A DNA stretch of 64,000 bases from Paraburkholderia adhaesiva. GTDB taxonomy: Bacteria > Pseudomonadota > Gammaproteobacteria > Burkholderiales > Burkholderiaceae. The notes below the pieces were generated by a model. That model was not told the origin of the DNA. It saw only the letters and a program-made list of their open reading frames with translations, and ran no database searches. The stretch spans positions 1-64,000 of the forward strand of contig NZ_JAJEJQ010000001.1 of the NCBI RefSeq assembly GCF_021390575.1, read 5' to 3'. The position numbers and the translations under genes were made by a program. Of the stretch, positions 37,585-47,534 are shown piece by piece. Numbering within the stretch: the first letter of the stretch is position 1; each line of letters starts with the position of its first letter.

Positions 37585-39108
37585 ATGACATCCAGTTCTT
37601 CCCGGCGACCTGCCGCCCCGTCCCGCGACCGACGCTCAAGCCCTGGCGCGCGCAAGCCCGGCACTGCGGCTGGCCATCAGTCGGTGCATCTGTCACCTGA
37701 TTCGCTCGGCTTCGCGCTGGACCAGGCCGCACACGCCGTCGGCGCGGTGCGCGCGGGTGCAGCGTTGCCTGCCGCGCTGACGAGCGCCTTCGCCGCTCTG
37801 CCCCCCGATTTTGCTCCGCTCGCGCGCGGCGCCGTGCAGGACATCGCCTATAGGACGATGAGGCGGCTCGGCCTCGTCGACTGGCTGATCAAGCAACGCG
37901 TGAGCAAGGCGCCGCCGCCTCTTGTCGCAAATCTGATCGCGTGCTCGCTGGCGCTGCTCGTCGATGACGAAGCCAACGCCGCTTACGCTCCGTTCACGGT
38001 CGTCGATCAGGCCGTCCGCGCGGTAGGAGCGCGACGTGACACGGCGTTCGCGAAAGGTCTCGTGAACGCCGTGCTGCGTGGTTTCCTGCGCGAGCGCGAG
38101 GCGGCGCTTACCGCTGCACAAAGCAACGAGGTCGCGCGCTGGAATTACCCGCAATGGTGGATCGACGCGACGCGCACCGCGTGGCCCGGCCAATGGCAGG
38201 CGATTCTCGCCGTCGGGAACACGCACGGCCCGCTCACGCTACGCGTGAACGCGCGCCGCACAACAGCGGCCGATTACCTGAAGCGCCTTCAGGCCGCGAA
38301 CATCGACGCAGCGCAGATCGGCGAACACGCCGTGCGCCTCGCGACGCCATTGCCGGTCGATCGCATTCCTGGTTTCATGGCGGGCGATGTCTCGGTGCAG
38401 GACGCAGGCGCGCAAATCGCCGCCCAACGTCTCGGCGTTCGGGACGGCATGCGCGTCCTCGACGCCTGCGCGGCGCCCGGCGGCAAGAGCGGCCATCTGC
38501 TCGAACTCGCGGACATCGACCTGATCGCGCTCGAAAGCGACGCGACGCGCGCGCGACGCATCGACGAGAACCTCGAGCGGCTCGGCTTCGCCCAGCACGA
38601 TCCGGCGCATCCGATGCGCAGCGCGCGGGTCGTGACCGGCGACGCGGGCGACCCCGCCGCCTGGTACGACGGCCAGCCGTTCGACCGCATCCTGGCCGAC
38701 GTGCCGTGCTCGGCGTCGGGCATCGTGCGGCGACATCCAGACATCCGCTGGCTGCGTCGTCAAAGCGATATCGCAGCGCTTGCGAAGGAGCAGCGCCGTA
38801 TCGTCGATGCGCTGTGGTCGCTCCTGAAACCGGGCGGCGAACTGCTCTATGTGACCTGTTCGATCTTTCCGCAGGAGGGCGAAGAGGCGGCGCGCTGGTT
38901 TGAAAACAGCCGCCCGGATGCTGTACGATTGGACGCGCCGGGGCAACTGTTGCCGACGGCCGGGGGCGCGCCGAGCGGGGAGGCTGACAACGGCGCAGCC
39001 AGCAAGGCGCAGCCTGACGCGGCACCGAACGAAGCGGGTAGCACCGCCGATCCGAGCCGCACCGCCGATCACGACGGATTCTTCTACGCGCGCTTTCAGA
39101 AACGGTGA
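37585..39108 (+). CDS. rsmB: 16S rRNA m5C967 methyltransferase RsmB
   Basis: This 507-residue enzyme methylates cytosine 967 of 16S rRNA. The N-terminal domain is NusB-like (RGAVQDIAYRTMRRLGLVD, FTVVDQAVRAVG). The methyltransferase domain has DACAAPGGKSGHLLEL (SAM site), DVPCSASGIVRRHPD and the catalytic cysteine in YVTCSIFPQEGEE. An insertion of about 45 Ala/Gly/Thr-rich residues lies near the C-terminus (about 450-495). The first 35 or so residues are Arg/Ser/Pro-rich. It overlaps the next gene by 4 bases (GTGA). Confidence 0.95.
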   Translation: MTSSSSRRPAAPSRDRRSSPGARKPGTAAGHQSVHLSPDSLGFALDQAAHAVGAVRAGAALPAALTSAFAALPPDFAPLARGAVQDIAYRTMRRLGLVDWLIKQRVSKAPPPLVANLIACSLALLVDDEANAAYAPFTVVDQAVRAVGARRDTAFAKGLVNAVLRGFLREREAALTAAQSNEVARWNYPQWWIDATRTAWPGQWQAILAVGNTHGPLTLRVNARRTTAADYLKRLQAANIDAAQIGEHAVRLATPLPVDRIPGFMAGDVSVQDAGAQIAAQRLGVRDGMRVLDACAAPGGKSGHLLELADIDLIALESDATRARRIDENLERLGFAQHDPAHPMRSARVVTGDAGDPAAWYDGQPFDRILADVPCSASGIVRRHPDIRWLRRQSDIAALAKEQRRIVDALWSLLKPGGELLYVTCSIFPQEGEEAARWFENSRPDAVRLDAPGQLLPTAGGAPSGEADNGAASKAQPDAAPNEAGSTADPSRTADHDGFFYARFQKR

Positions 39109-39695
39109 CCATTAAACGCTTCTTCTCGCTGCGGTTCGCGGCCCTGATCTGGCTTGCGCTGGTCGCCGGTTTCATCGCCGCGACGCCGGCGCGCGCCGAG
39201 TCGATCTCGGTGCAGCGCGCGTCGCTGCAAGCCGACGGCACGGGCTGGAGCCTCGACGCCCAGTTCAGCTTCGAACTGAACAGCAGCCTTGAAGACGCGG
39301 TCAACAAGGGCATTCCGCTCTACTTCACCACCGATTTCGAACTCTCGCGCCCGCGCTGGTACTGGTTCGACGAGCAGCCCGTAAGCGCCTCGCAGAGCAT
39401 CCGGCTCTCATTTCAGCCGCTCACGCGCGAATATCGCGTGTCGACCGGGGGCCTTCAACTCGGTTTCCCGACGCTCGCCGAGGCGCTCGCCGTCATCAAA
39501 CACGTCACTTCGTGGCACGTGATCGACCCCAAAGACGTGCGTCAGGGCGAAACCTACACGGCCTCGGTGCGCATGCAACTCGACGTCGCGCTCATGCCCA
39601 AGCCATTCCAGATCGACGCGGTCAACAACCGCGACTGGAATCTCTCTTCCGACTGGAAGCGCTTCAACTTCACGGTGACCGAACGTGCTAAATAA
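39105..39695 (+). CDS. DUF4390 exported protein
   Basis: This 196-residue protein belongs to the DUF4390 family, which typically sits between rsmB and an NtrY-like sensor kinase in betaproteobacteria, as here. It has a signal peptide (FAALIWLALVAGFIAATPARAES) and a mature domain with WYWFDEQ and LSFQPLTREYRVSTG. It is likely periplasmic and may provide input to the sensor kinase; that is inference from conserved neighbourhood. The GTG start overlaps the rsmB stop, and the end overlaps the kinase start by 11 bases. Confidence 0.88.
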   Translation: MTIKRFFSLRFAALIWLALVAGFIAATPARAESISVQRASLQADGTGWSLDAQFSFELNSSLEDAVNKGIPLYFTTDFELSRPRWYWFDEQPVSASQSIRLSFQPLTREYRVSTGGLQLGFPTLAEALAVIKHVTSWHVIDPKDVRQGETYTASVRMQLDVALMPKPFQIDAVNNRDWNLSSDWKRFNFTVTERAK

Positions 39696-42108
39696 AGTGC
39701 GCCGCGCCACCAGCGTCAGCAGCATCGTCGTCAGGCTGCTCGTGTCCACCGTCGCGTTCACCGCGACGCTGCTGCTCCTGCTGCTCGCCGCCGCGAGCGC
39801 GAACACCGAATTCTTCGATCGCTATTACGGCTGGCTCTATGCGGCCAACATCGTCGTCGCGCTGATCTTCCTGTCCGTGGTGACGGCGCTCGTGATCGTG
39901 ATCGTCGTGCGCCTGAGGCGCGGCAAGTTCGGCACACGGCTGCTAGCGAAGCTCGCGTTTTTCTTCGCGCTCGTCGGCGTCGTGCCGGGCGGGATCATTT
40001 ACGTCGTTTCGTATCAGTTCGTCTCGCGCTCGATCGAGTCGTGGTTCGACGTGAACATCGAAACTGCGCTCACGGCCGGCCTGAATCTCGGGCGCGGCAT
40101 GCTGGATGCTTCGCTCGCCGATCTGCAGACCAAGGCGCGGCTCATGGCCGAGCAGATTGCGAGCGCTGACTCCGCGGGCACCACGCTCACGCTACTGCGC
40201 GCGCGCGATCAGTTCGGCGTGCAGGACGCGATCATCGTCACGCCGGACCGCAGCAGTTTGGGTGCGACGCCGGAAATGCACGTCGTCGCCCAGGCGTCGA
40301 GCAACCTGTCGTTGCTCGTGCCCGCCAACCTGCCTACGCCGCTCATGATCGCGCAGGCGCGTTCGCATGGTTACTACGCGGCGATCGAAGGCGAAGTGGA
40401 CGGCGATCCGCACGAACTCGGCACGAAAGGGCCGCTGCGGTTGCGTGTCGTGACACGCATTCCCGATGCGAACACCACCGACCTGAAGCCCACAGAACGC
40501 TTCCTGCAACTCGAGCAGCCGGTGTCTGCAACGCTCGCGCGCAACGCGGACGCTGTGCAGCGCGCGTATCGCGAGTATCAGGAGAAGGCGCTCGGCCGCA
40601 CGGGCCTGCGCAAGATGTACATCGGCACACTCACGCTCGCGCTCTTCCTTGCGACCTTCGTCGCGATGATGCTCGCGCTCGCGCTCGGCAACCAGCTCGC
40701 GCGGCCGCTCTTCCTGCTCGCGCAGGGCACGAAGGAAGTGACCGAGGGCGACTACACGCCGAAGCGCGAAATCAAATCGCGCGACGAACTCGGCTTCCTC
40801 ACGCAGTCGTTCAACGCGATGACGCGCCAGCTTTCCGAAGCGCGCGCGGCGGTCGAGAAGAACCGCGTCGCGCTCGAACATTCGAAGGCGTACCTCGAAA
40901 GCATTCTCGCGAACCTCACGGCCGGTGTGTTCGTGTTCGACCGCCAGTTCCGGCTGACCACGGCGAATCCGGGCGCGGAACGCATCTTCCGTCAGCCCTT
41001 TGAGACGCAGCTCGGCGTATCGCTCGATCACATCGCGGCGCTGGCGGAGTTTGGCGCGATGGTACGCAAGGCGTTTGCCGATCAGGAGGCTGCGAGCAGC
41101 GACGATGACAACGCGCGCGGCCACTGGCAGCAACAGTTCTCGGTGCCGATTTCGGGCGAAGCCGATCCGCTCACGCTGCTCGTGCGCGGCGCGCGCCTCG
41201 TCTCGGACACGGGCCGCGACGCGGGCGACATGCAGACGTCGGGCTATGTGGTCGTGTTCGACGACATCTCCGACGTGATCTCGGCTCAGCGCTCGGTTGC
41301 GTGGGGCGAAGTCGCGCGGCGTCTCGCGCACGAGATCAAGAATCCGCTCACGCCGATCCAGCTTTCGGCGGAACGCCTCCAGATGAAACTCTCGGATAAA
41401 CTCGCGCCTGCCGACGCCGACGTGCTCAAGCGCGGCGCGACGACGATCGTGAATCAGGTCGCGGCGATGAAGCAGATGGTCGACGATTTCCGCGACTACG
41501 CGCGCACGCCGCCGGCGGTGCTTGCGAGCCTGCAGCTCAACGATCTGGTGAGCGAGGTGCTCACGCTGTATGGCGCGGAGGAAGGCAAGAGCGCGCTGGA
41601 GGTGGAGCTGTCGGCGCTGCCGGTGATACGCGGCGATGCGACGCAACTGCGCCAGGTGATCCACAACCTGCTGCAGAATGCGCAGGACGCGGTGGCCGAC
41701 ACGCCGAATCCACGTGTGCTGCTCGAAACGCGGGCCGTAGAATACGGAGACCCGGACGCCGAAGGCCGCACGCGCGTGGCTGTCCGACTCACGGTATCGG
41801 ACAACGGACCAGGCTTCCCGGCGCGGATTCTGACGCGAGCGTTCGAGCCCTATGTGACGACGAAAGCCAAAGGAACAGGACTCGGGCTTGCGATGGTCAA
41901 GAAGATCGTCGATGAGCACGGTGCGCGCATCGACATTCGTAATCGCCTGAAGGCGGGCGATGTAATCGAAGGCGCACAGATCTCGATTCTCTTTCTCCAG
42001 TTGGCCGACGACGCCGACACGCCAGGGTCTGGCGAGCGGGTGGGACGTCCCGCGACGGAGCAGGGAATAAAAGCAACAGCGGCAACAGTGCAGACAAGGG
42101 CAGCGTAA
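39685..42108 (+). CDS. NtrY-like membrane sensor histidine kinase
   Basis: This 807-residue kinase has two to three N-terminal membrane segments, a large periplasmic region (about 120-310), a further membrane segment, a HAMP domain (LARPLFLLAQGTKEVTEGDY, about 340-395), a PAS domain (LESILANLTAGVFVFDRQF) and a HisKA domain with the phosphorylated His in ARRLAHEIKNPLTPIQLS. The HATPase motifs are NLLQNAQDAV, DNGPGFP and GTGLGLAMVKKI. It belongs to the NtrY group. GTG at 39685 overlaps the previous gene; the response regulator gene starts directly after the stop. Confidence 0.93.
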   Translation: MLNKVRRATSVSSIVVRLLVSTVAFTATLLLLLLAAASANTEFFDRYYGWLYAANIVVALIFLSVVTALVIVIVVRLRRGKFGTRLLAKLAFFFALVGVVPGGIIYVVSYQFVSRSIESWFDVNIETALTAGLNLGRGMLDASLADLQTKARLMAEQIASADSAGTTLTLLRARDQFGVQDAIIVTPDRSSLGATPEMHVVAQASSNLSLLVPANLPTPLMIAQARSHGYYAAIEGEVDGDPHELGTKGPLRLRVVTRIPDANTTDLKPTERFLQLEQPVSATLARNADAVQRAYREYQEKALGRTGLRKMYIGTLTLALFLATFVAMMLALALGNQLARPLFLLAQGTKEVTEGDYTPKREIKSRDELGFLTQSFNAMTRQLSEARAAVEKNRVALEHSKAYLESILANLTAGVFVFDRQFRLTTANPGAERIFRQPFETQLGVSLDHIAALAEFGAMVRKAFADQEAASSDDDNARGHWQQQFSVPISGEADPLTLLVRGARLVSDTGRDAGDMQTSGYVVVFDDISDVISAQRSVAWGEVARRLAHEIKNPLTPIQLSAERLQMKLSDKLAPADADVLKRGATTIVNQVAAMKQMVDDFRDYARTPPAVLASLQLNDLVSEVLTLYGAEEGKSALEVELSALPVIRGDATQLRQVIHNLLQNAQDAVADTPNPRVLLETRAVEYGDPDAEGRTRVAVRLTVSDNGPGFPARILTRAFEPYVTTKAKGTGLGLAMVKKIVDEHGARIDIRNRLKAGDVIEGAQISILFLQLADDADTPGSGERVGRPATEQGIKATAATVQTRAA

Positions 42109-42795
42109 ATGGCAACCATCCTGGTGGTAGACGATGAAATGGGCATCCGGGAATTGCTCTCGGAGATCCTGAGCGACGAAGGACACGTCGTGGAGCTGGC
42201 GGAGAACGCGCAGGATGCGCGCGAGTTCCGGCTGCGTCAGGTGCCCGACCTGGTGCTGCTCGATATCTGGATGCCGGATACCGACGGCGTCACGCTGCTC
42301 AAAGAGTGGGCGGCACAGTCGCTACTGACGATGCCGGTCATCATGATGTCGGGGCATGCGACGATCGACACTGCCGTCGAGGCGACGAAGATCGGGGCAC
42401 TGAATTTCCTCGAAAAGCCGATCGCGCTGCAAAAGCTGCTGAAAGCGGTCGAGCAGGGACTCGCGCACGGTACCGCCGCGCCGGTGGCGGCGCAGGCTTC
42501 GGGCAAGCCGGCGGCGGGAGGTTCTGCCGTGGTGGCTTCTGCAGCGGCACTTCCCGTGCTCGCGGGCGATGGCGTGCAAGGTGCGGCCGCGGTGGTGCAG
42601 ATGGCGTCGATTTCGTTCGACATCCCGCTGCGCGACGCCCGCGACGCGTTCGAGCGTGCCTACTTCGAATATCACCTTGCGCGCGAGAACGGCAGCATGA
42701 CGCGCGTCGCCGAAAAAACCGGGCTCGAACGCACGCACCTGTACCGCAAGCTCAAGCAGTTGGGTGTGGATCTCGGCAAGAGCAAAGGTGAATGA
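42109..42795 (+). CDS. NtrX-like response regulator lacking the AAA+ domain
   Basis: This 228-residue regulator has a receiver domain (residues 1-120) with the acidic pair Asp8-Asp9, the phospho-acceptor Asp52 (VLLDIWMPDTDG) and the conserved Lys in NFLEKPIAL. An Ala/Gly/Val-rich linker of about 40 residues follows, then a Fis-type helix-turn-helix (about 180-220: GSMTRVAEKTGLERTHLYRKLKQLGVDL). The sigma-54-interacting AAA+ domain present in NtrC/NtrX (about 240 residues) is absent. It therefore cannot activate sigma-54 promoters directly and more likely acts as a repressor or classical activator. It is encoded directly after its kinase. Confidence 0.93.
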   Translation: MATILVVDDEMGIRELLSEILSDEGHVVELAENAQDAREFRLRQVPDLVLLDIWMPDTDGVTLLKEWAAQSLLTMPVIMMSGHATIDTAVEATKIGALNFLEKPIALQKLLKAVEQGLAHGTAAPVAAQASGKPAAGGSAVVASAAALPVLAGDGVQGAAAVVQMASISFDIPLRDARDAFERAYFEYHLARENGSMTRVAEKTGLERTHLYRKLKQLGVDLGKSKGE

Positions 42796-42876
42796 GTCTG
42801 CGAGCCCGCGCCGCCTGGAGTTTGGCAAAGGGCTTGCGTCAGGCGTCAAGAATCGCTATACTCTTTCTTCTCAGTT

Positions 42877-42952
42877 GGCCCGGTAGCTCAGTTGGTAGAG
42901 CAGCGGATTGAAAATCCGCGTGTCGATGGTTCGATTCCGTCCCAGGCCACCA
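42877..42952 (+). tRNA. tRNA-Phe (anticodon GAA)
   Basis: The 76-base gene starts GGCCCGGTAGCTCAGTTGG, has anticodon loop TTGAAAA (anticodon GAA), a T arm GGTTCGATTCC and an encoded CCA. The acceptor stem GGCCCGG pairs with CCAGGCC and has one C-A mismatch at the fifth pair. It follows the ntrYX pair by about 80 bases. Confidence 0.96.
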
Positions 42953-42960
42953 GATTTAGA

Positions 42961-42988
42961 CGCCCAACCGTTCGCGGTTGGGCGTTTT
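42961..42988 (+). terminator. Terminator of tRNA-Phe
   Basis: CGCCCAACCG-ttcg-CGGTTGGGCG is a perfect 10-bp hairpin with a stable UUCG loop, followed by TTTTCA. It starts 8 bases after the tRNA. The rest of 42989-43278 has no supported gene. Confidence 0.92.
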
Positions 42989-43278
42989 CATTTGTGGCGT
43001 TCAAAAACGCCATGCGGACTTCCCGGTTGACCTGATGCTCCAGCCAGGCCCAGACGCGGGCCGGGCACAGGCGAGGCTCAAACTCAGGCCCGCACGTTCG
43101 CAAACCATGGCCGAGTGACGATGCCAGCGGTGGCAAATACCGGGCATTCACCTTGACAAGCGCCACGGCGTCCACCAAAAATTCAACGCATAAATATAAG
43201 AAATAAGTAGGGGATGCCGTCCGCCTGTCTTCGGCGGGCTCGCCATTACGCACGTTGGAGTGTTGCGAGGATCGCATC

Positions 43279-43461
43279 ATGAGTGACGTACCGGCCAAAG
43301 ACGTACGACCCACCGACGTACCGACCCGATCACAAGAACTACTCAGCTTTCTTTTTCTGACCGTCGTCCTGATCCCGGTGCTGACCGTACTGTTCATCGC
43401 CGCCTATGGCTTCGCCGTCTGGATTTACCAGATGCTGATCGGCGGCCCCCCACATCACTGA
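43279..43461 (+). CDS. napE: NapE small membrane protein
   Basis: This 60-residue protein has one membrane segment (LFLTVVLIPVLTVLFIAAYGFAVWIY) near the C-terminus and a charged cytoplasmic N-terminus. NapE is a frequent first gene of periplasmic nitrate reductase operons; its function is not known. The sequence SFLFLTVVLIPVLTV and the position right before napD support the call. The start at 43279 is preferred over 43255. No clear FNR/ANR box was found upstream. Confidence 0.88.
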   Translation: MSDVPAKDVRPTDVPTRSQELLSFLFLTVVLIPVLTVLFIAAYGFAVWIYQMLIGGPPHH

Positions 43462-43523
43462 ATTTCCTGGCAAGACTGTAGTGGACACGCGCCGCGCCGT
43501 CCGCGCGGACAGGAGAGCAGATC

Positions 43524-43919
43524 ATGCGGTCCAGTAAAGGACGCACACGCGAACGCATCCGCGAACGCACACGCGCCGCCGCCCCATCAGGCGGCCCAGC
43601 CCCGGTCGAGGCGCAGGCGGCGTGCTCCGCGGAGATCCATATCGTCGGCGTCGTCGTGTATGCAAGTTCAGCGCATCTCAAAAACGTCGCTGGCACAATC
43701 GGACGCATGGCCGGAGTGGAAATTCACGCCGTCTCGGAGCAAGGCAAACTCGTCGTTACCATCGAAGGCCATGGAAGCGACGAGGTTGCCAATACGCTCC
43801 AGGCGATCCACGGGCTACCCGGGGTCTATTCAGCCGCGCTCGTATACCAGCACCACGAAGACGCCGAGTCGTTGAACGAGGAGCTTGTCGATGAAGCTGA
43901 CCCGCCGGGCGTTTATTAA
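43524..43919 (+). CDS. napD: NapD chaperone for nitrate reductase
   Basis: NapD binds the twin-arginine signal of NapA and helps its maturation in the cytoplasm. The NapD core is residues 35-115 ([59 protein letters not shown]). The protein is 131 residues; the first 34 or so, rich in Arg, Ala and Pro, are an extension beyond the usual 80-110 residues. The start follows AGGAGAGCAGATC, which supports the longer form. It overlaps napA by 29 bases. Confidence 0.92.
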   Translation: MRSSKGRTRERIRERTRAAAPSGGPAPVEAQAACSAEIHIVGVVVYASSAHLKNVAGTIGRMAGVEIHAVSEQGKLVVTIEGHGSDEVANTLQAIHGLPGVYSAALVYQHHEDAESLNEELVDEADPPGVY

Positions 43920-46383
43920 GCAGACCGCAGCAGCGAGTGCTGCGTCTGCCGCGGGAATCACGCTCAGCGCCCCTCTGGCGCTGGCCGCCGATAGCGTGGA
44001 CAACGGACTCACGTGGTCGAAAGCGCCGTGCCGGTTCTGCGGTACCGGCTGCGGTGTCAGCGTGGGCGTCAAGGGAGAGAAGGTCGTCGCGACCGTCGGC
44101 GATCCCCATGCCGAGGTCAACCGCGGCCTGAACTGCGTGAAGGGTTACTTCCTGTCGAAGATCATGTACGGCGAGGACCGCCTGACGACACCGCTCTTAC
44201 GCATGAAAGACGGCAAGTACGACAAGAACGGCGAGTTCGCGCCGGTCAGCTGGGATCAGGCGTTCGACGTGATGGCCGACCAGTTCAAGCGCGCGCTGAA
44301 GGCGAAAGGCCCGTCGGCGGTCGGCATGTTCGGCTCGGGCCAGTGGACGATCTTCGAAGGCTATGCGGCGTTGAAGCTCATGAAGGGGGGCTTTCGCACC
44401 AACAACATCGACCCGAACGCGCGGCACTGCATGGCGTCCGCAGTGGCCGGTTTCATGCGGACCTTCGGCATGGACGAGCCGATGGGCTGCTACGACGACA
44501 TCGAGCAAACCGATGCTTTCGTGTTGTGGGGCGCGAACATGGCCGAGATGCACCCGGTGCTGTGGACGCGTGTCACCGACCGGCGCCTGTCGGCGCCGAA
44601 CGTCAAGGTTGTGTCGCTGTCCACCTTCGAGCAGCGTACGTTCGACCTCGCCGACGAAACGATTGTCTTTACGCCGCAGGGCGACCTCGCGATCCTCAAC
44701 TACATCGCGAACTACATCATCAAGAACGGCAAGGTGAACCGCGATTTCGTCGATAAGCACACGGTCTTCAAACGCGGCAACACCGACATCGGCTACGGGC
44801 TGCGTCCCGAGCATCCACTACAGAAGGCTGCGAAGAACGCGGCCGATGCCGGCGGCGCAAAGCCGATGACGTACGACGAATATGCGAAGTTCGTTTCAAC
44901 CTACGACGCAGCGTATGTGACAAAGCTGTCCGGTGTGTCGAAGACGAAGCTCGACCAGCTCGCGAAGCTGTACGCCGATCCGAATATCAAGGTGATGTCG
45001 CTCTGGACCATGGGCTTTAACCAGCACACGCGTGGGACATGGGCCAACAATCTCGTCTACAACCTGCATCTGCTGACCGGCAAGATCGCGACGCCGGGCA
45101 ACAGTCCGTTCTCGCTGACCGGCCAGCCATCCGCGTGCGGCACCGCGCGCGAGGTCGGCACGTTCTCCCATCGCCTGCCGGCCGACATGGTCGTGGCGAA
45201 TCCTAAGCATCGTGCGGAAACCGAGCGCATCTGGAAGCTGCCGCCGGGCACGATCCCCGACAAGCCCGGCTATCACGCCGTGCTGCAAAACCGCATGCTG
45301 AAGGACGGCAAGCTGAACGCGTACTGGATCCAGGTGAACAACAACATGCAGGCGGCGCCGAACATGATGCAGGAAGGCCTGCCCGGCTACCGCAACGCGG
45401 ACAACTTCATCGTGGTGTCCGACGTGTATCCGACTGTCACGTGCGTTGCCGCCGACCTGATTCTGCCGACCGCAATGTGGGTTGAGAAGGAAGGCGCCTA
45501 CGGCAATGCGGAACGGCGCACGCAGTTCTGGCATCAGCTCGTGCCCGCACCGGGCGAAGCGCGCTCGGACCTGTGGCAATTGCTCGAATTTTCGAAGCGT
45601 TTCAAGGTCGAGGAAGTCTGGCCCGAGGATCTGCTCGCGAAGAAACCCGAGTTCCGGGGCAAGACGCTGTTCGACGTGCTCTACCGCAACGGGCAGGTGG
45701 ACAAATTCCCGGTGTCGCAGACCGATCCGAAATATCGCAACGACGAAGCCAAGGCGTTCGGCTTCTACGTGCAAAAGGGCTTGTTCGAGGAATACGCGGC
45801 CTTCGGGCGAGGGCATGGCCACGACCTCGCGTCGTTCGACACTTACCACAGGGCGCGCGGCCTGCGCTGGCCGGTCGTCAATGGCAAGGAAACCCGCTGG
45901 CGTTACCGGGAAGGCTCGGATCCGTACGTGAAGGCGGGCACCGGTTGGCAGTTCTACGGCAACCCGGACGGCCGTGCCGTCATTTTCGCGCTGCCTTATG
46001 AGCCTGCCGCCGAATCGCCGGATAAGGAATATCCGTACTGGCTATCGACCGGACGCGTGCTCGAACACTGGCATTCGGGGTCGATGACGCGGCGCGTGCC
46101 CGAACTCTATCGTGCGTTTCCGAACGCGGTGTGCTTCATGCATCCCGACGATGCGAAAGCCCAGGGCCTGAGACGAGGCGACGCGATTTCGGTGACGTCG
46201 CGGCGCGGCTACATCGTGACGCGCGTGGAAACGCGCGGGCGCGTCAAACCTCCGCGCGGACTGGTGTACGTGCCGTGGTTCGATGCGAGCCAGTTGATCA
46301 ACAAGGTCACGCTCGATGCGACCGATCCGATCTCGCTGCAGACGGATTTCAAGAAGTGTGCGGTGAAGATCGCCAAAGTCTAG
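43891..46383 (+). CDS. napA: Periplasmic nitrate reductase catalytic subunit NapA
   Basis: NapA (830 residues) reduces nitrate to nitrite in the periplasm with a bis-MGD molybdenum cofactor. The Tat signal has Arg5-Arg6 (TRRAFIK). A 4Fe-4S cluster is bound by Cys47, Cys50, Cys54 and Cys82. The Mo-ligand Cys is in [12 protein letters not shown]. The C-terminal cofactor motif [18 protein letters not shown] is intact. Length is normal. The start is ATG at 43891 with GAGGAG seven bases upstream; a TTG two codons earlier is possible. It lies inside napEDABC. Confidence 0.98.
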   Translation: MKLTRRAFIKQTAAASAASAAGITLSAPLALAADSVDNGLTWSKAPCRFCGTGCGVSVGVKGEKVVATVGDPHAEVNRGLNCVKGYFLSKIMYGEDRLTTPLLRMKDGKYDKNGEFAPVSWDQAFDVMADQFKRALKAKGPSAVGMFGSGQWTIFEGYAALKLMKGGFRTNNIDPNARHCMASAVAGFMRTFGMDEPMGCYDDIEQTDAFVLWGANMAEMHPVLWTRVTDRRLSAPNVKVVSLSTFEQRTFDLADETIVFTPQGDLAILNYIANYIIKNGKVNRDFVDKHTVFKRGNTDIGYGLRPEHPLQKAAKNAADAGGAKPMTYDEYAKFVSTYDAAYVTKLSGVSKTKLDQLAKLYADPNIKVMSLWTMGFNQHTRGTWANNLVYNLHLLTGKIATPGNSPFSLTGQPSACGTAREVGTFSHRLPADMVVANPKHRAETERIWKLPPGTIPDKPGYHAVLQNRMLKDGKLNAYWIQVNNNMQAAPNMMQEGLPGYRNADNFIVVSDVYPTVTCVAADLILPTAMWVEKEGAYGNAERRTQFWHQLVPAPGEARSDLWQLLEFSKRFKVEEVWPEDLLAKKPEFRGKTLFDVLYRNGQVDKFPVSQTDPKYRNDEAKAFGFYVQKGLFEEYAAFGRGHGHDLASFDTYHRARGLRWPVVNGKETRWRYREGSDPYVKAGTGWQFYGNPDGRAVIFALPYEPAAESPDKEYPYWLSTGRVLEHWHSGSMTRRVPELYRAFPNAVCFMHPDDAKAQGLRRGDAISVTSRRGYIVTRVETRGRVKPPRGLVYVPWFDASQLINKVTLDATDPISLQTDFKKCAVKIAKV

Positions 46384-46392
46384 GGGACGACC

Positions 46393-46878
46393 ATGCGGAT
46401 CTGGGGCGTCATTGTCAGCGTTGCCGTGTTATTCATCCCGGTGGCCGATGCTGCGCCGCCCACCGTACCGCCACCTCCGTTCGTCGATCCGTTGCGCGGC
46501 CCGACGGCGCTCGACCAGGCGACAAAGCCGCCGCTGATGGCGCCGACCGAGAACAAGGACGTGATCCGCGGGCGCGCATTTGCGCAGCAGCCGCCGACGA
46601 TTCCGCACAAGATCGACGGCTATCAGCTCGACCGCAACGCGAACGTCTGTCTCGCGTGTCACGCGCGCAGCCGCGCCGCGCAGAGCGGTGCGACACCGAT
46701 CGGCATTTCGCACTACTCGAATCGCGCGGGTGAAACGCTCGGCCATCTGGCGCCGCGCCGTTACTTCTGCACCGCGTGCCACGTACCGCAGGCCGATACG
46801 CAACCTCTCGTCGGCAACACCTTCATGGAACTCAACGACGTGAAGATGCCGAGCGGTGCGCGCGCGAAGCGCCCCTGA
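46393..46878 (+). CDS. napB: NapB dihaem cytochrome c
   Basis: NapB (161 residues) passes electrons to NapA in the periplasm. It has a signal peptide (IWGVIVSVAVLFIPVADA), two haem c motifs (CLACH and CTACH, about residues 86-90 and 125-129) and histidine ligands such as HKIDGY and HYSNRAGE. It begins 9 bases after napA. Its haems are covalently attached by the Ccm proteins encoded downstream. Confidence 0.96.
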   Translation: MRIWGVIVSVAVLFIPVADAAPPTVPPPPFVDPLRGPTALDQATKPPLMAPTENKDVIRGRAFAQQPPTIPHKIDGYQLDRNANVCLACHARSRAAQSGATPIGISHYSNRAGETLGHLAPRRYFCTACHVPQADTQPLVGNTFMELNDVKMPSGARAKRP

Positions 46879-46893
46879 TCAGGAAGGCCCGAT

Positions 46894-47511
46894 ATGCGCA
46901 ATCTCATCCGGCGCTACTGGCAGATCATCACCCGCCCGTCCGTGTATTTCAGCCTCGGGTTTCTGACGCTGGGCGGCTTCATTGCCGGGGTCGTGTTCTG
47001 GGGTGCGTTCAACACGGCGATGGAGCTCACGAATACCGAGCGTTTCTGCATCGCCTGCCACGAGATGCGCGACAACACCTACTCAGAACTGCAGACAACG
47101 ATTCACTACTCGAACCGTACCGGCGTGCACGCGGTGTGCTCCGATTGCCACGTGCCGCACGCGTGGACCAGCAAGATCGCGCGCAAGATGCAGGCGTCGA
47201 AGGAAGTCTGGGCGAAGATATTCGGCACCATCAACACGCGCGAGAAGTTCCAGGATCGCCGGCTCGAACTGGCCGAGCATGAATGGAGACGCATGAAGGC
47301 GAACGACTCGCTCGAATGCCGCAATTGCCACTCGTTCGAACACATGGATTTCACGCGCCAGAGCCCGCGTGCGCAGGCTGCGCACCAGCGATTTCTGGGT
47401 ACCGGCGAGAGGACCTGCATCGACTGTCACAAGGGCATCGCGCATCACTTGCCGAACATGCAGCAGGCGCAGGAGGACATGGAACAGTGGGAGAAGCAGC
47501 AGAAGCAGTGA
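46894..47511 (+). CDS. napC: NapC tetrahaem quinol dehydrogenase
   Basis: NapC (205 residues) is a membrane-anchored cytochrome of the NapC/NirT family that takes electrons from quinol and gives them to NapAB. It has one N-terminal membrane helix ([23 protein letters not shown]) and four haem c motifs: CIACH, CSDCH, CRNCH and CIDCH. NapF, NapG and NapH are absent, so electron delivery is expected through NapC only. Confidence 0.97.
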   Translation: MRNLIRRYWQIITRPSVYFSLGFLTLGGFIAGVVFWGAFNTAMELTNTERFCIACHEMRDNTYSELQTTIHYSNRTGVHAVCSDCHVPHAWTSKIARKMQASKEVWAKIFGTINTREKFQDRRLELAEHEWRRMKANDSLECRNCHSFEHMDFTRQSPRAQAAHQRFLGTGERTCIDCHKGIAHHLPNMQQAQEDMEQWEKQQKQ

Positions 47512-47534
47512 CCGCATAGAGGGGACAGCATCGG

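Noticed and set aside
40192-42186. Open frame of 664 codons on the reverse strand opposite the NtrY-like kinase gene
   Set aside because: Shadow frame of a high-GC gene; the kinase on the other strand has all expected motifs.
42953-43278. FNR/ANR box for the nap operon
   Set aside because: No sequence close to TTGAT-N4-ATCAA was found in the gap.
42888-43397. Reverse-strand open frame across tRNA-Phe and the start of napE
   Set aside because: It covers the tRNA and its terminator; the middle part looks somewhat protein-like but I could not tie it to an integrase or any family.
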